From NCBI RefSeq assembly GCF_900115565.1, contig NZ_FOWW01000005.1, forward strand, positions 248,001 through 312,000: a stretch of DNA of 64,000 nt, in the 5' to 3' direction. Numbering within the stretch: position 1 is the stretch's first letter; each line of letters begins with the position of its first letter. Source of the DNA: Amycolatopsis arida (lineage in GTDB: Bacteria; Actinomycetota; Actinomycetes; Mycobacteriales; Pseudonocardiaceae). Positions 39,894 through 49,316 of this stretch are shown here, piece by piece. A program made the translations under genes and the position numbers. The notes beneath the pieces were generated by a model. The model had not been told where the DNA came from. It ran no database searches and saw nothing but the letters and a program-made list of their open reading frames with translations.

Positions 39894-40334
39894 CGCCGCT
39901 CCGGCGGCCCCAGCCCTCGATGCCATGAAGGCCACCGGTGGGTCCCCGCCGCGCGACAATGGCGAAGCAGCGCAGTAGGGGAGCGTTGGGCAAGCACTGT
40001 GACGCCCAACGTCTCCGTGCGAGTGGTCGGGGAGACGGGTGGGCGCTCCCCCACCGGTGGCCGTCATGGCCCGCGGAGCCCTCCCCCGCATGGCACGTGT
40101 GCAGGCTCACGCCATAACGGGATGACAACGATGGCGTGCATGAGTTGAACTGGTAGCAGGACAGCCCAACGCAGGGGTGCGCGATGGCTGTCCTTGTTTC
40201 TGACACTCGACTTTATCGATTCAGCAGATGGTCCCGGTCACGACGGCGGACCGGATGGCGGCGACGACGCTGCCGACGCCTGAATCGATCCCGTTCAACC
40301 GTTCGCCCCCTTCGACCTGTTCGAGAGGAGAGCC
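39894..40334. other. Gene-poor gap with half palindrome and stem-loop
   Basis: No convincing gene in 441 bp. It contains a degenerate half copy (39922-39936, GCCATGAAGGCCACC) of the intergenic palindrome. A nine-base perfect inverted repeat (AGGACAGCC at 40158-40166, complement at 40186-40194) is followed by a T-rich run (CTTGTTTCTG), so it looks like an intrinsic terminator or attenuator 140 bp before the MFS gene. A small 7-bp stem is also seen near 39985-40010. Confidence 0.5.
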
Positions 40335-41516
40335 GTGCCCCTCGCGCTGCTCGCACTCGCCATCGGTGCCTTCGGCATCGGCACCACCGAGTTCGTCATG
40401 ATGGGCGTGCTGCCCCAGACGGCCGCCGACTTCGGCGTCTCGATCCCCGCCGCCGGCCACCTGATCTCCGGCTACGCGCTGGGCGTGGTGATCGGCGCCC
40501 CGCTGCTCACCGCGGTCGCCATGCGGCTGCCCCGCAAGACGATGCTGCTCGCGATGATGGCGCTGTTCACCGCGGGCAACACCCTGTTCGCCCTGTCGCC
40601 GAACCACGAGCTCGGCGTCGCCTTCCGGTTCGTCGCCGGCCTGCCGCACGGCGCGTTCTTCGGCGCCGGCGCGGTCGTGGCGGCCAGCATGGCCGGCCCC
40701 GGCAACCGGGCCAAGGCCGTGTCCATGATGTTCCTGGGCCTGACCCTGGCCAACGTCGTGGGCGTGCCGCTGGGCACGCTGCTCGGCCAGCGGGTCGGCT
40801 GGCGGGCCACGTTCGTGGTGGTCGCGGTGATCGGCCTCGCCGCCATCGCCGGCATCGCGAAGCTGGTGCCGCACCAGGGCGTGCCCACCGAGACGTCGCT
40901 GCGCGGCGAGCTGGCGGCGTTCCGCCGCCCCCAGGTCTGGCTCGCGCTCGCCATCGTCACCTTCGGCCTCGGCGGCACGTTCGCCTGCCTGAGCTACGTC
41001 GCCCCGGTGCTCACCGACGTCGCCGGCTTCGAGCCGAGCAGCGTGACCCTGCTGCTCGCGCTGGCCGGGTTGGGCATGACCGCCGGCAACCTGCTCGGCG
41101 GCCGGCTCGCCGACCGGGCACTGATGCCCAGCCTGTACGGGTCGCTGGTAGCGCTGGCCACGGTGCTGGCCGTCTTCACGGTCACCGCGCACGCCAAGGT
41201 CGGCGCGGCCGTCACGATCTTCCTGATCGGCCTGGTCGGCTTCATGATCGGCCCGATGTTGCAGGCCCGGATCATGGACAAGGCCGGCGGCTCGCCGTCG
41301 CTGGTGTCGGCGGCCGTGCAGTCGGCGTTCAACATCGCCAACTCGATCGGCGCCTACCTCGGCGGACTGGTCATCGCCGGCGGCCTCGGCCTGGTGGCGC
41401 CGAACTGGGTGGGCGCGCTGCTGGCCGTGCTCGGCCTGGCCATCGCCGCGGTGTCCGGCGGGCTCGAGCGCCGGGAGCAGGCCGCTCCGGCCCGGCTGGC
41501 CGCCGCGGAAGCCTAG
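40335..41516 (+). CDS. MFS exporter of the DHA1/AraJ-type
   Basis: A 393-residue, 12-helix transporter. IGAFGIGTTEFVMMGVLPQ is the helix 1 signature of the DHA1 arabinose/chloramphenicol exporter group, FRFVAGLPHGAFFGAGAVV its helix 4, and PLGTLLGQRVGWRATF helix 5 (antiporter motif C region). The probable role is efflux of sugar or drug. GTG with AGAGGAGAG upstream. The upstream stem-loop might control read-through. Confidence 0.9.
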   Translation: MPLALLALAIGAFGIGTTEFVMMGVLPQTAADFGVSIPAAGHLISGYALGVVIGAPLLTAVAMRLPRKTMLLAMMALFTAGNTLFALSPNHELGVAFRFVAGLPHGAFFGAGAVVAASMAGPGNRAKAVSMMFLGLTLANVVGVPLGTLLGQRVGWRATFVVVAVIGLAAIAGIAKLVPHQGVPTETSLRGELAAFRRPQVWLALAIVTFGLGGTFACLSYVAPVLTDVAGFEPSSVTLLLALAGLGMTAGNLLGGRLADRALMPSLYGSLVALATVLAVFTVTAHAKVGAAVTIFLIGLVGFMIGPMLQARIMDKAGGSPSLVSAAVQSAFNIANSIGAYLGGLVIAGGLGLVAPNWVGALLAVLGLAIAAVSGGLERREQAAPARLAAAEA

Positions 41517-41544
41517 GACACCGCGGAGTCCGGACCGGGGTGGC

Positions 41545-43155
41545 CTACGCGAACGGTGGCCGGTCCGGGGCGCAGGTGGCGCCGGGCGGCGGGAGCTCGA
41601 GGTCGATGAGGTAGCGCTCGGCCATCGCGTCGGTGCACCGGCCGCGCACGCTGTGCCCGTGCCCCTCGACCACGACCAGCCTGGCGTCACCCATGACCCG
41701 CTCCGCGGTGCGCGCGCCGGCCAGCGGCGTCACCGGGTCGTAGCGGTTGTTGACCAGCAGCGCGGGCACGTCGCCGCGCAGCCGCCACGGCCCGGTGTGC
41801 CGCTGCGGGTAGCCGCCCGGCGGCGCGGGCCAGGCCGCGCAGGCCTGCTGCTGGTACAGCCAGTGCCGGCCGTAGGTCGGCGCGTGCGCCTCGAACGCCG
41901 TCGCCAGCCCCGGCCACAGGCCGGGATGGCGGGGGAAGGTGTTGTCCGCACAGGAGATCGCGAGGTAGGAGTCGAGGAAGTCGAGCCGGAACGACATGGC
42001 GGCGAGCACCTCGCCGACCACCGTGGGGTCGCCGTCGGCGCCGCGCTCCAGCTCGGCGATCAGCGCGGCCAGCGCCGGCCAGCCCTCGCCCGTGTCGTAG
42101 AGCAGCGTGGCGTGGATCGGCACGACGTCGGCGTAGCGGACCCGGACGGCCTCCTCGCCCCGCCCCACGGTGACCGGCCCGCGGCGGAGCGCGTCGAGCA
42201 CCGCCGCGTTGCGGGCGAGCACGGCGTCGGTGGTCGGCGCGGCCAGCGGGCACCGGTCCCGGCCGGCCCGCGCGCACAGCCGGGCGAACTCGCGGAGCAC
42301 CTCCTCGGTGCCGGCGGACCGCTGCCAGAGCAGGCCGAGCGTGGCGTTGGTGTAGCCGACCGGGTCGAGCACGGCGACGAGGTGCAGGGCGCGCACCCGG
42401 TCACCGAACAGGGCCCCGTAGACCGCGCCGAGGTAGCTGGCGTAGGAACCGCCGGTGTAGATCAACTTCGGCTCCCCGACCGCCCGGCGCAGCAGGTCCA
42501 TGTCCCGCGCGGCGTCGACGGTGGTGAGGTGGCCGATCAGGTCCGGGGAGTGGGCGGCGCAGCCGCGGGCGTGCGCGCGGCTCGCCCGCTCGGCGGCGCG
42601 CTCCTGGGCCGGGGTCACCGGCGGCAGCTGGACACCGACCCAGAACCGCTCCTGCTCCTCGGCCGAGGCGAAGCAGCGCACCTGCCGGCTGCGGCCGATC
42701 CCGCGCTGGTCGAAGGTGACGATGTCGAACCGGCGGGCCAGCTCGCCGAAGCCGAGTCCGTTCCTCGCGGCGTCGATGCCCGACCCGCCGGGCCCGCCCA
42801 CCGCGGTGAACAGCGTTCCGACCCGCCGCTCCGGGTCGGTGGCCGGCTGCCGGACGACGGCGAGGTCGAGCATGGGCCCGCCCGGGTGGGCCTGGTTGTG
42901 GGCGTGGTTGTGGTCATCGTTGTGGTCACGGTTGTTGTCATAGTCCAGCGGCACCGCGGCGACCGCGCACTGCAGGTGCTCCAGCCCGGGTTCGGCGCAC
43001 GGCCGCCAGTCCAGCACCGGGGTCGGCGCCGCGTCGGCCGCGCTGGCCTGAGCGGCCAGCGGGGACACCGGTGGATCGGTCGGGGCGGCCGCGGCCGGCG
43101 GTGGCGCGGCGAGGGTCGCGGTCACGGTGAGCGCGGCGAGCACGGAACGGAACAT
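41545..43155 (-). CDS. Secreted alpha/beta-hydrolase, tripeptidyl-aminopeptidase-like (S33)
   Basis: A 536-residue exported peptidase: signal peptide (FRSVLAALTVTATLAAPPPA), then an alpha/beta-hydrolase core with FTAVGGPGGSG oxyanion loop, FDQRGIGRS, nucleophile elbow GGSYASYLG, Asp in NNRYDPVTPL and His in EGHGHSVRGRC; the last ~100 residues form the TAP-like C-terminal domain. An odd Asn/Asp/His-rich insert (DNNRDHNDDHNHAHNQ) around residue 75 comes from a GTGGTT-like simple repeat in DNA. Expected to release N-terminal tripeptides outside the cell. Confidence 0.9.
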   Translation of the reverse strand: MFRSVLAALTVTATLAAPPPAAAAPTDPPVSPLAAQASAADAAPTPVLDWRPCAEPGLEHLQCAVAAVPLDYDNNRDHNDDHNHAHNQAHPGGPMLDLAVVRQPATDPERRVGTLFTAVGGPGGSGIDAARNGLGFGELARRFDIVTFDQRGIGRSRQVRCFASAEEQERFWVGVQLPPVTPAQERAAERASRAHARGCAAHSPDLIGHLTTVDAARDMDLLRRAVGEPKLIYTGGSYASYLGAVYGALFGDRVRALHLVAVLDPVGYTNATLGLLWQRSAGTEEVLREFARLCARAGRDRCPLAAPTTDAVLARNAAVLDALRRGPVTVGRGEEAVRVRYADVVPIHATLLYDTGEGWPALAALIAELERGADGDPTVVGEVLAAMSFRLDFLDSYLAISCADNTFPRHPGLWPGLATAFEAHAPTYGRHWLYQQQACAAWPAPPGGYPQRHTGPWRLRGDVPALLVNNRYDPVTPLAGARTAERVMGDARLVVVEGHGHSVRGRCTDAMAERYLIDLELPPPGATCAPDRPPFA

Positions 43156-43230
43156 GTCCCGATCCTGGCGCCGAGGTCCGGGACGGGTCGTCCTTCTTCC
43201 GGAGGACATCGCCACCCACCGTCGGAAGGA

Positions 43231-43536
43231 TCAGCCGAGCAGGCCCCCGGAGATGGTCAGCGCCACGAACAGGATCAGCACACCCAGCCCCACATAGCTC
43301 AACACGTCGACGGCGCGGCCGCGGATCGCCAGCAGGCCGGCCTGCTCGTCGGACAGCGCCGCCCGCAGCACCGCCGCCACGAGCAGCGCGCCGCCGATCA
43401 GCGCGGTGCCCTGCCGCCAGTGGTACTGGCCGATGCGCACCGCGGCGATCGCCACCAGCACCAGCACCAACGCGAACGGCAGGTGCGTCAGCGCGGGATG
43501 GCGGTCCCGGGGCGGAGTCTTGTGCGGTGGAGTCAC
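43231..43536 (-). CDS. DUF3017 membrane protein
   Basis: A 101-residue protein with three hydrophobic helices ([53 protein letters not shown]), matching the actinobacterial DUF3017 family usually encoded after folD. GTG overlaps the folD stop as GTGA. The function is unknown. Confidence 0.86.
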   Translation of the reverse strand: MTPPHKTPPRDRHPALTHLPFALVLVLVAIAAVRIGQYHWRQGTALIGGALLVAAVLRAALSDEQAGLLAIRGRAVDVLSYVGLGVLILFVALTISGGLLG

Positions 43537-44411
43537 GCGGTCCGACCCGAGCGAGTTCCAGTGCGCTCGGCCGCCTCGACGACGTTGGTCACGAGCATCG
43601 CCCTGGTCATCGGGCCGACCCCGCCCGGGTTGGGCGACACGAACCCGGCGACCTCCGCGACACCGGGCGCGACGTCGCCGGCCAGCTTACCGTCCACTCT
43701 GGACACTCCGACGTCGAGCACGGCGGCCCCCGGCCGCACCATGTCCGGAGTGATCATCCCGGGCACACCGGCCGCGGCGACCACGATGTCGGCGCGACGC
43801 ACCTCGGCGGCGAGGTCACGGGTGCCGGTGTGGCAGAGGGTGACGGTCGCGTTCTCGGTGCGCCGGGTGAGCAGCAGGCCGAGCGGCCGGCCGACGGTGA
43901 TACCCCTGCCGACGACCGTGACCCTGGCGCCGGCCAGCGGCACGTCGTAGCGGCGGAGCAGCTCGACGATGCCGCGCGGCGTGCAGGGCAGCGGGCCGGG
44001 CTCGCCGAGCACCAGCCGGCCGAGGCTGACCGGCGCCAGCCCGTCGGCATCCTTCTCCGGGTCGATGCGGGCCAGGACGGCGCCCGTGTCCAGGTGGGCC
44101 GGCAGCGGGAGCTGGACGATGTAGCCGGTGCAGGCGGGGTCGGCGTTGAGCTCGTCGATCACCGCCTCCAGCTTCCGCTGGCCGATGTCGGCGGGCAGGT
44201 CCCGGCGGATCGAGGTCACTCCCACCTTGGCACTGTCGGCGTGCTTGGCCTTGACGTAGGAGTGCGAGCCGGGGTCGTCGCCGACGAGGACGGTGCCGAG
44301 CCCGGGGCGCAGGCCACGCTCGGCCAGCGCCGCGACGCGCGGAGCGAGCTCCGCGAAGATCGCGTCCTTGGTGGCCTTGCCGTCCAGAACCGTCGCCGTC
44401 ACGCGGCTCAT
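43533..44411 (-). CDS. folD: Bifunctional methylene-THF dehydrogenase/cyclohydrolase
   Basis: A 292-residue enzyme interconverting 5,10-methylene-, methenyl- and 10-formyl-tetrahydrofolate, supplying formyl groups for purine synthesis. [15 protein letters not shown] has the catalytic Tyr and Lys, QLPLPAHLD and [15 protein letters not shown] bind folate, [16 protein letters not shown] binds NADP, and [17 protein letters not shown] ends it. ATG 44411 overlaps the DMT stop as ATGA; GTG 44402 is an alternative start. Its product is used by purN and purH of the same window. Confidence 0.95.
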   Translation of the reverse strand: MSRVTATVLDGKATKDAIFAELAPRVAALAERGLRPGLGTVLVGDDPGSHSYVKAKHADSAKVGVTSIRRDLPADIGQRKLEAVIDELNADPACTGYIVQLPLPAHLDTGAVLARIDPEKDADGLAPVSLGRLVLGEPGPLPCTPRGIVELLRRYDVPLAGARVTVVGRGITVGRPLGLLLTRRTENATVTLCHTGTRDLAAEVRRADIVVAAAGVPGMITPDMVRPGAAVLDVGVSRVDGKLAGDVAPGVAEVAGFVSPNPGGVGPMTRAMLVTNVVEAAERTGTRSGRTA

Positions 44412-45430
44412 TGTTCCAAACGCGGACCGGTCCGCCGCCGGCCGCCCGCCCCGGCGACCCCGACGGCCAGCAGCGCCAACGCGGTGCCGACGAGGGTGGT
44501 CGCGGTGAGGTGCGACCCCGGTGCCGGCAGGAGGGCGTCGAGCAGCACCGAGCCGACCAGCTGCCCGGCGATCGCGGCGAGGCCGAGCAGCAGCACGCCG
44601 GTCCACCGGACCACCAGCGCGGCCAGCGCGATGAACACGATGCCGACCAGCCCGCCGAGGTAGAGCACGGGGTTGTCCGGGAAGCCGGTGGGCCCACCGC
44701 GCACCGCGAGCGAGACCAGCCAGGCGAGCACGAGCACCGCGGTGCCCACGGCGAAGTTGAGCAGCGCCGCGGTGAGCGGACTGCCCGCGGCCTGCCCGAC
44801 CCGCCCGTTGACGGCCTGCTGCACCGCGACGAGCGCCCCGGCCACCAGCGGCAGCACCAGCAACCACAGCCCGTCCGGCCCGCCGGGCAGGTCGAGCCCG
44901 CCGGCGACGGACAGCGCGACCGCGACCAGGGTGAGCAGCCCGCCGAGCACCCGGGGCCGGCTGAGCGCCTGCGGGCCCGCCGGGCCGAGCCCGGCGCGGT
45001 CGACGGCCAGCCCGCTCATCGTCTGCCCGGCCACCACGCCGACGGTGAACAGCGACACCCCGAGCACGCCGACGGTGACCGACTGGCCGGCGACGAACAT
45101 CGCGCCACCCACGCCACCGAGGCACTGCCACGGGCGCAGCGAGCCGCCGCGCACGGCCGCCGCGATCCGGCGCACCCCGGTCCGCATCCCGGCCGACACG
45201 ACGAGCGCCAGCAGCAGCACGAGCAGGCCGCCGCCGAACGAGATGACCGCGGCGAGCAGCCCGTCGTGCAGCTCGACGCCGAGCTGGCCGTTGATCCGGG
45301 CCTGCGCGGCCATCGCGAGCCCGGACGTGGCGGCCAACGCCACGCCGACTACCCGCGCGCCGGACGGTTCTCGCCGATTCGAGTGGGTTATCGCGCGTTC
45401 CGGTACTCCGGACGTACTGGCGGTAGTCAT
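44408..45430 (-). CDS. DMT-superfamily transporter (DUF606/YdcZ duplicated)
   Basis: A 340-residue protein with ten predicted helices in two similar halves, each of the YdcZ/DUF606 type ([16 protein letters not shown] near the start; [19 protein letters not shown] in the middle). The substrate is unknown. First gene of a three-gene unit with folD and DUF3017. ATG 45430 is preferred over GTG 45433. Confidence 0.85.
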   Translation of the reverse strand: MTTASTSGVPERAITHSNRREPSGARVVGVALAATSGLAMAAQARINGQLGVELHDGLLAAVISFGGGLLVLLLALVVSAGMRTGVRRIAAAVRGGSLRPWQCLGGVGGAMFVAGQSVTVGVLGVSLFTVGVVAGQTMSGLAVDRAGLGPAGPQALSRPRVLGGLLTLVAVALSVAGGLDLPGGPDGLWLLVLPLVAGALVAVQQAVNGRVGQAAGSPLTAALLNFAVGTAVLVLAWLVSLAVRGGPTGFPDNPVLYLGGLVGIVFIALAALVVRWTGVLLLGLAAIAGQLVGSVLLDALLPAPGSHLTATTLVGTALALLAVGVAGAGGRRRTGPRLEQ

Positions 45431-45597
45431 CACCGCCCATTCTCCGCGGGTGGGGGCGGTAAAGCTGTCCCGGTTCGGTGATGTGCCTCTCGCTCAGCGT
45501 GTGCTCTACCGCCCTCCGCGCGCGCGATACCAGGCCGAACGGCAGCGAACCTCACATGTGCCGTGCATAAATTGGGGCGAAGAGTCAAGATGTTCGG

Positions 45598-48219
45598 GTG
45601 GCACAAGCGACGCAGCTGAACGCGACCGAGCAGGACACCCTGGTCAAGCAGATCGGCCTTGCCCTGCTGCGTGCCGCCCCGCGGGACTGGCGGCGCGTGG
45701 TCGCCGAGTACCGCGCGGTGGGCAGGTATCACGAGCTGACGGGGGAGGTCACCACCCAGGACGGGTCCGTCCACGAGTGGGTGGCCACGCACGACATCGC
45801 CACCCTGTTCGGCCGGCTGCGCGCCGGGATGTACCGCGAGGGGCGGGGGACCTGGTTCAACGCGCGCTACCAGCTCGACCACCCTTCCAGCTACAACCTG
45901 GAGTACGACCGCGAGGAGCCCAACTGGGACCTCGTGCCGCCGCCCCAGGCCTACGCCGACGAGCTGCGGATGTTTCCACGGTCGGAGGAGAACGTTCCGG
46001 AGTGGCTGATGCGTCGGATGTCCGGCCTCGGCCCCGAGCGGCCGGGGCCGAGGTTCCGCATCGCCCGGATCTTCGACGGCGTCGGTCCCGGCGGGCGGCC
46101 GCTGATCAACCGGCCGGACCTCGACGTCGACGAGCAGGACCGGCTGCTGGAGTACCTCGACAACGCGCCGGTCGTGGTGCCCGGCCGCGGCTACGACGTG
46201 GACCGGCTGGCGACCACACCCGAGGCGACCGTCCCGGTGGCGTTCCACAGCGACGGCAACTGGATCTGGCCGGCCGCGGTGAACTACTACCTGCGCGAGT
46301 ACGGCGTCTCCCCGGAGCCCGACCTGGTTCAGCACATCCAGGCCGCGGGCCACACCGTGCCGGAGGTGCCGGAGCCGCTGCGGCAGGCCGCCGCCGCGCA
46401 CATCTCCCGTGGCGCGCCGCCCGCCCGGCCAGCGCCGCCAGCGCCGCCACCGCCGCCCGTCGCGGCTCCGCCGCCACCGGTACCGGCCCCACCAGGGGAT
46501 GGCCGATACGCCGCCGGTGGGGGGCGTTCCGGCGGCGCGGCCGAGGAGGCGCCGGGGCGGCACGAGCAGCCGGACGACTACGCCGACGACGGGCACGGCC
46601 AGCCGGACTTCGAGGGGCAGGGCTTCGCCGAGGACCGGCACGCGGAGCCGGCGGGTGAGTCCCGGGACTACGAGTCCCCTGGCTCCACGGATTCCTCGGG
46701 CTTCGAGTCCGCGGGCCACGGATCCTCCGGGTACGAGTCGCCGGGCCATGCCGAGGCGACCACGTACGCGGAGCCGGCGGAGCGGGAGGTGTCCTCCCCG
46801 CCGCCGCCTCCCGCCGTGTCCGCGGCTCCGGCGTCGGGCTCGACTCCGGCGTCGGCTCCCGGCTCCACCGAGGCCGGGCGGAACGCCTCCGAGTACGGCG
46901 CCGACGCCTCCGGGTACGACGCCGACGAGGCCCAGCTGACCAGGATCACCCCGGCGGTGTCGGCGCACGCCGCCACGCCCGCCGAGCCAATCTCCCTGCC
47001 GGGGGCACGGGGCGAGGAACCCGCGGACGACGTCGACCAGGCCGAACGCGGTGACCACACCCGGTACGCCGAGCACGAGGACGGCGGCGCCGAGCACGAC
47101 CTCGACGACGGTGGCCCGCCCACCCAGGCCGGCGCGCCGCCGCTGCCGCCGGTGTCCGAGGATGCGGAGCCGGTGCTGGAGCAGCTGCGCGACAAGCTGC
47201 AGGAGCTGGGTGTCCCGGCGTCGGAGTACCGGCTGGGGAGGCCGATCCGGCGCGGCTGGAGCCTGGAGGAGGTCGGCTCCGGGTGGCGGGTCGGCTGGTA
47301 CGACGGGGAGCTCACCAACCCCGCGATGTTCGGTGACGTCGACGACGCGGCCGCGTTCCTGCTCGGCAAGCTGCTGCTCGCGCCCGAGGGCGGGGTGGCC
47401 GCCCACGGCACCGGTGCGCCGAGGGGCGCGGCGGCCGGTGGTCCGGCCACGGCCGGTGCCGGCGGTCCGGCTGCCCGGCAGCCTGCCCACGGTGCGCCTT
47501 CCGGGCAGCCGGCGCACGGTGCGCCCTCGGGGCAGCCCGCCGGCACCGGGGCGCCGGGGCACGGCAGGGGCGGGCCGTCGGGTGCGCCCGGCCAGGTCGG
47601 TGGGCCCGGGCCGAAGGGTGTTCCCGGACCGCCGAAGCGGGTCACCGCGATGCTGTCGCCGGAGGTGGCCGTGGGTGGTCGACCGGCACCGGCCGGAGCG
47701 GAGCCGGAGCCGGCACGGCCGGTGCCGGGACGGGACGCCGGGGAGCCGCCGCAGCGGGCGGCGCGGCCGGCGGGCGCGCCGGTGCCGCCGGCGGCCGGTG
47801 GTGGTCTCGCGGCGGGTGCCGGCGCGACCGGTGGGCGGCCGGCGGCGGGCGGTGGTGGCCAGCAGCAGTGGCCGATCCAGCCGCTGGAGGGTGAGCCGCC
47901 GCTCACGCTGTTCCGCGGCAAGGAGATCCGCGAGCTGCCGGTGGGCAGCGAGCTGGACCGGTTCGGCGGGCCGAACGGCAACCTGACCTACGCGGCGGGC
48001 ACGCCGTTCGAGGAGCGCTCCCTGGTGCCCGAGTGGGTGAATCGGCCGTACCACGTGTACCGGGTGCAGCGGCCGCTCGAGGCGCTGCACGGGGTGGCGA
48101 TCCCGTGGTTCAACCAGCCCGGCGGGGGCGCTGCCTACCTCCTGCCGGCCTCGATCGAGGAACTCCTCGCCAGCGGCGACCTCATCGAGCTCGAACCCGG
48201 CGAGCCCCCGATCGACTAG
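45598..48219 (+). CDS. Multidomain TNT (NAD+ glycohydrolase) toxin-like protein
   Basis: An 873-residue protein. Residues ~10-135 form a YezG/EndoU-immunity-like domain (PRDWRRVVAEYRAVGRYHEL; RLRAGMYREGRGTWFNARY). After Pro/Gly/Ser-rich linkers there is a second related segment (~524-600, LGRPIRRGWSLEEVGSGWRV), another linker, and residues ~757-873 are a TNT domain: LDRFGGPNGNL, YHVYRVQRPL and IPWFNQPGGGAAYLLPAS, with the Gln of FNQPGGG at the position of the catalytic Gln in CpnT. It has no signal peptide. A CAAGAT hexamer six bases before the GTG predicts a leaderless mRNA. The family hydrolyses NAD+. Confidence 0.88.
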   Translation: MAQATQLNATEQDTLVKQIGLALLRAAPRDWRRVVAEYRAVGRYHELTGEVTTQDGSVHEWVATHDIATLFGRLRAGMYREGRGTWFNARYQLDHPSSYNLEYDREEPNWDLVPPPQAYADELRMFPRSEENVPEWLMRRMSGLGPERPGPRFRIARIFDGVGPGGRPLINRPDLDVDEQDRLLEYLDNAPVVVPGRGYDVDRLATTPEATVPVAFHSDGNWIWPAAVNYYLREYGVSPEPDLVQHIQAAGHTVPEVPEPLRQAAAAHISRGAPPARPAPPAPPPPPVAAPPPPVPAPPGDGRYAAGGGRSGGAAEEAPGRHEQPDDYADDGHGQPDFEGQGFAEDRHAEPAGESRDYESPGSTDSSGFESAGHGSSGYESPGHAEATTYAEPAEREVSSPPPPPAVSAAPASGSTPASAPGSTEAGRNASEYGADASGYDADEAQLTRITPAVSAHAATPAEPISLPGARGEEPADDVDQAERGDHTRYAEHEDGGAEHDLDDGGPPTQAGAPPLPPVSEDAEPVLEQLRDKLQELGVPASEYRLGRPIRRGWSLEEVGSGWRVGWYDGELTNPAMFGDVDDAAAFLLGKLLLAPEGGVAAHGTGAPRGAAAGGPATAGAGGPAARQPAHGAPSGQPAHGAPSGQPAGTGAPGHGRGGPSGAPGQVGGPGPKGVPGPPKRVTAMLSPEVAVGGRPAPAGAEPEPARPVPGRDAGEPPQRAARPAGAPVPPAAGGGLAAGAGATGGRPAAGGGGQQQWPIQPLEGEPPLTLFRGKEIRELPVGSELDRFGGPNGNLTYAAGTPFEERSLVPEWVNRPYHVYRVQRPLEALHGVAIPWFNQPGGGAAYLLPASIEELLASGDLIELEPGEPPID

Positions 48220-48286
48220 AGCGTGTCCGACGGCCCGTCCCCGTGGCGCACCACCCTTCCGGGCGCGCGCCGAGCGAACACCCAAC

Positions 48287-48309
48287 GCCACCAAGGGGTC
48301 CTTGGTGGC
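48287..48309. terminator. Bidirectional terminator stem-loop
   Basis: GCCACCAAGG and its perfect complement around a three-base loop, between the TNT gene and the convergent pentapeptide gene. Confidence 0.65.
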
Positions 48310-48399
48310 ACTCGAGTCGCCGGGCGAGGACATGTCACCCGCCGTCGAGGCGGCTGGCGGGAACGGGAGGGCAGGTTCGGGGGATCCGGTGAGCGCCGC

Positions 48400-49047
48400 T
48401 CAGCGCACGACGAGCCCGTTGGCGGCGGCGAAGGCGACCGCGGTGTCGAGGTCCACGTGCGCCCCGGCGAGCCGGGCGTGGCGGAGGCCGTCCGCGTCGA
48501 CGCGGGCGCCGCGCAGGTCCGCGCCCGTGAGCACGGTGCCCAGGAGCCGGGCGCCGGTGAGGTCGGCGTCGCGCAGGTCGGCGTCCGAAAGGTCGGCCTC
48601 GACGAGGTTGGCCTCGCGGAACCGCAGGCCGGACAGGTCGCACCGGCGCAGCACGGCACCGCCGAGCCCGGCCAGGGTGAGGTCGCAGTCCCGCAGGGTG
48701 ATCGGCCGCAACTTACTGTCCATGAAGGACGACCCGAGCAGGGAACAGTCGGTGAGGGTCGACCCGGTGAGCACGGCGCGGCGGAAGGTGCAGGACCGGA
48801 ACGCCGACGCCGAGTGCCGGGACTCGCCCAGGTCGGCGCGGGTGAGGTCGCACTGGTCGAAGGTGCAGGACTTGGTGACCAGGCCGTGCAGGTCGGCGTC
48901 GGTGAAGTCGCAGCGCACGAAGTGCCGGTGCGACCATTCCTGCCCGGTCAGGACCGCGTCCCGATAGTCGGCGCCGGTCTCGGTCACGGGGTCGGCGCCC
49001 GGCTCGTCAGGGTCACGCGGAGCGGAAGGACGCGGGTTCTCGGCCAC
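48400..49047 (-). CDS. Pentapeptide-repeat protein
   Basis: A 215-residue protein of tandem A(D/N)LXX units from about residue 30 to 190 (DFTDADLHGLV, ANLVEADLSDADLRDADLTG, RLLGTVLTGADLRGA), which fold into a right-handed quadrilateral beta helix. GTG 49047 is preceded by GGGAGGC. Some relatives mimic DNA and protect gyrase; this one lacks a motif to decide. It lies convergent to the TNT toxin-like gene, so it could be unrelated or an immunity-like partner; orientation argues against an operon. Confidence 0.88.
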   Translation of the reverse strand: MAENPRPSAPRDPDEPGADPVTETGADYRDAVLTGQEWSHRHFVRCDFTDADLHGLVTKSCTFDQCDLTRADLGESRHSASAFRSCTFRRAVLTGSTLTDCSLLGSSFMDSKLRPITLRDCDLTLAGLGGAVLRRCDLSGLRFREANLVEADLSDADLRDADLTGARLLGTVLTGADLRGARVDADGLRHARLAGAHVDLDTAVAFAAANGLVVR

Positions 49048-49090
49048 CGGGCGAGCCTCCCACACCCGACCGACAACCTGCTCACGCCGC

Positions 49091-49228
49091 TTCCTCCCTG
49101 GCGCTCGCCCAGCCTGCTGTGCTGAATGGCGCGCTCGCAAGCTCGCTCACGCACCCTCCTCGCTGGCGCTCGTCGGCGACGCTCGCCGGGCTGCTGTGCT
49201 CAATGGTTCACTCGCCAGCTCGCTCACG
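49091..49228. repeat. Dispersed repeat, two tandem copies
   Basis: Copy A (49091-49151, shortened inside) and copy B (49155-49228) are head-to-tail: both carry CTGCTGTGCTxAATGG followed by a variant of CTCGCxAGCTCGCTCACG, 77 bp apart. Copy B matches the inverted copy at 29412-29486. They fill most of the 269-bp gap between pentapeptide and reverse-transcriptase genes; no gene is credible there. Confidence 0.7.
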
Positions 49229-49316
49229 GGTAACGCCCGCGCCCCCGAACGTCGAACTCACCGTCCCGAACGGCGAGCTCGCGGCTTCACTCGGATGCTC
49301 GTTCCCGCGGGCGGGC

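Noticed and set aside
45430-48333. 967-codon frame antisense to the TNT gene
   Set aside because: No recognisable domain, simple composition, and codon positions match the TNT gene instead.
49048-49316. Short ORFs such as MLNGALASSLT in the gap before the RT gene
   Set aside because: They translate the dispersed repeat, which also appears inverted elsewhere.
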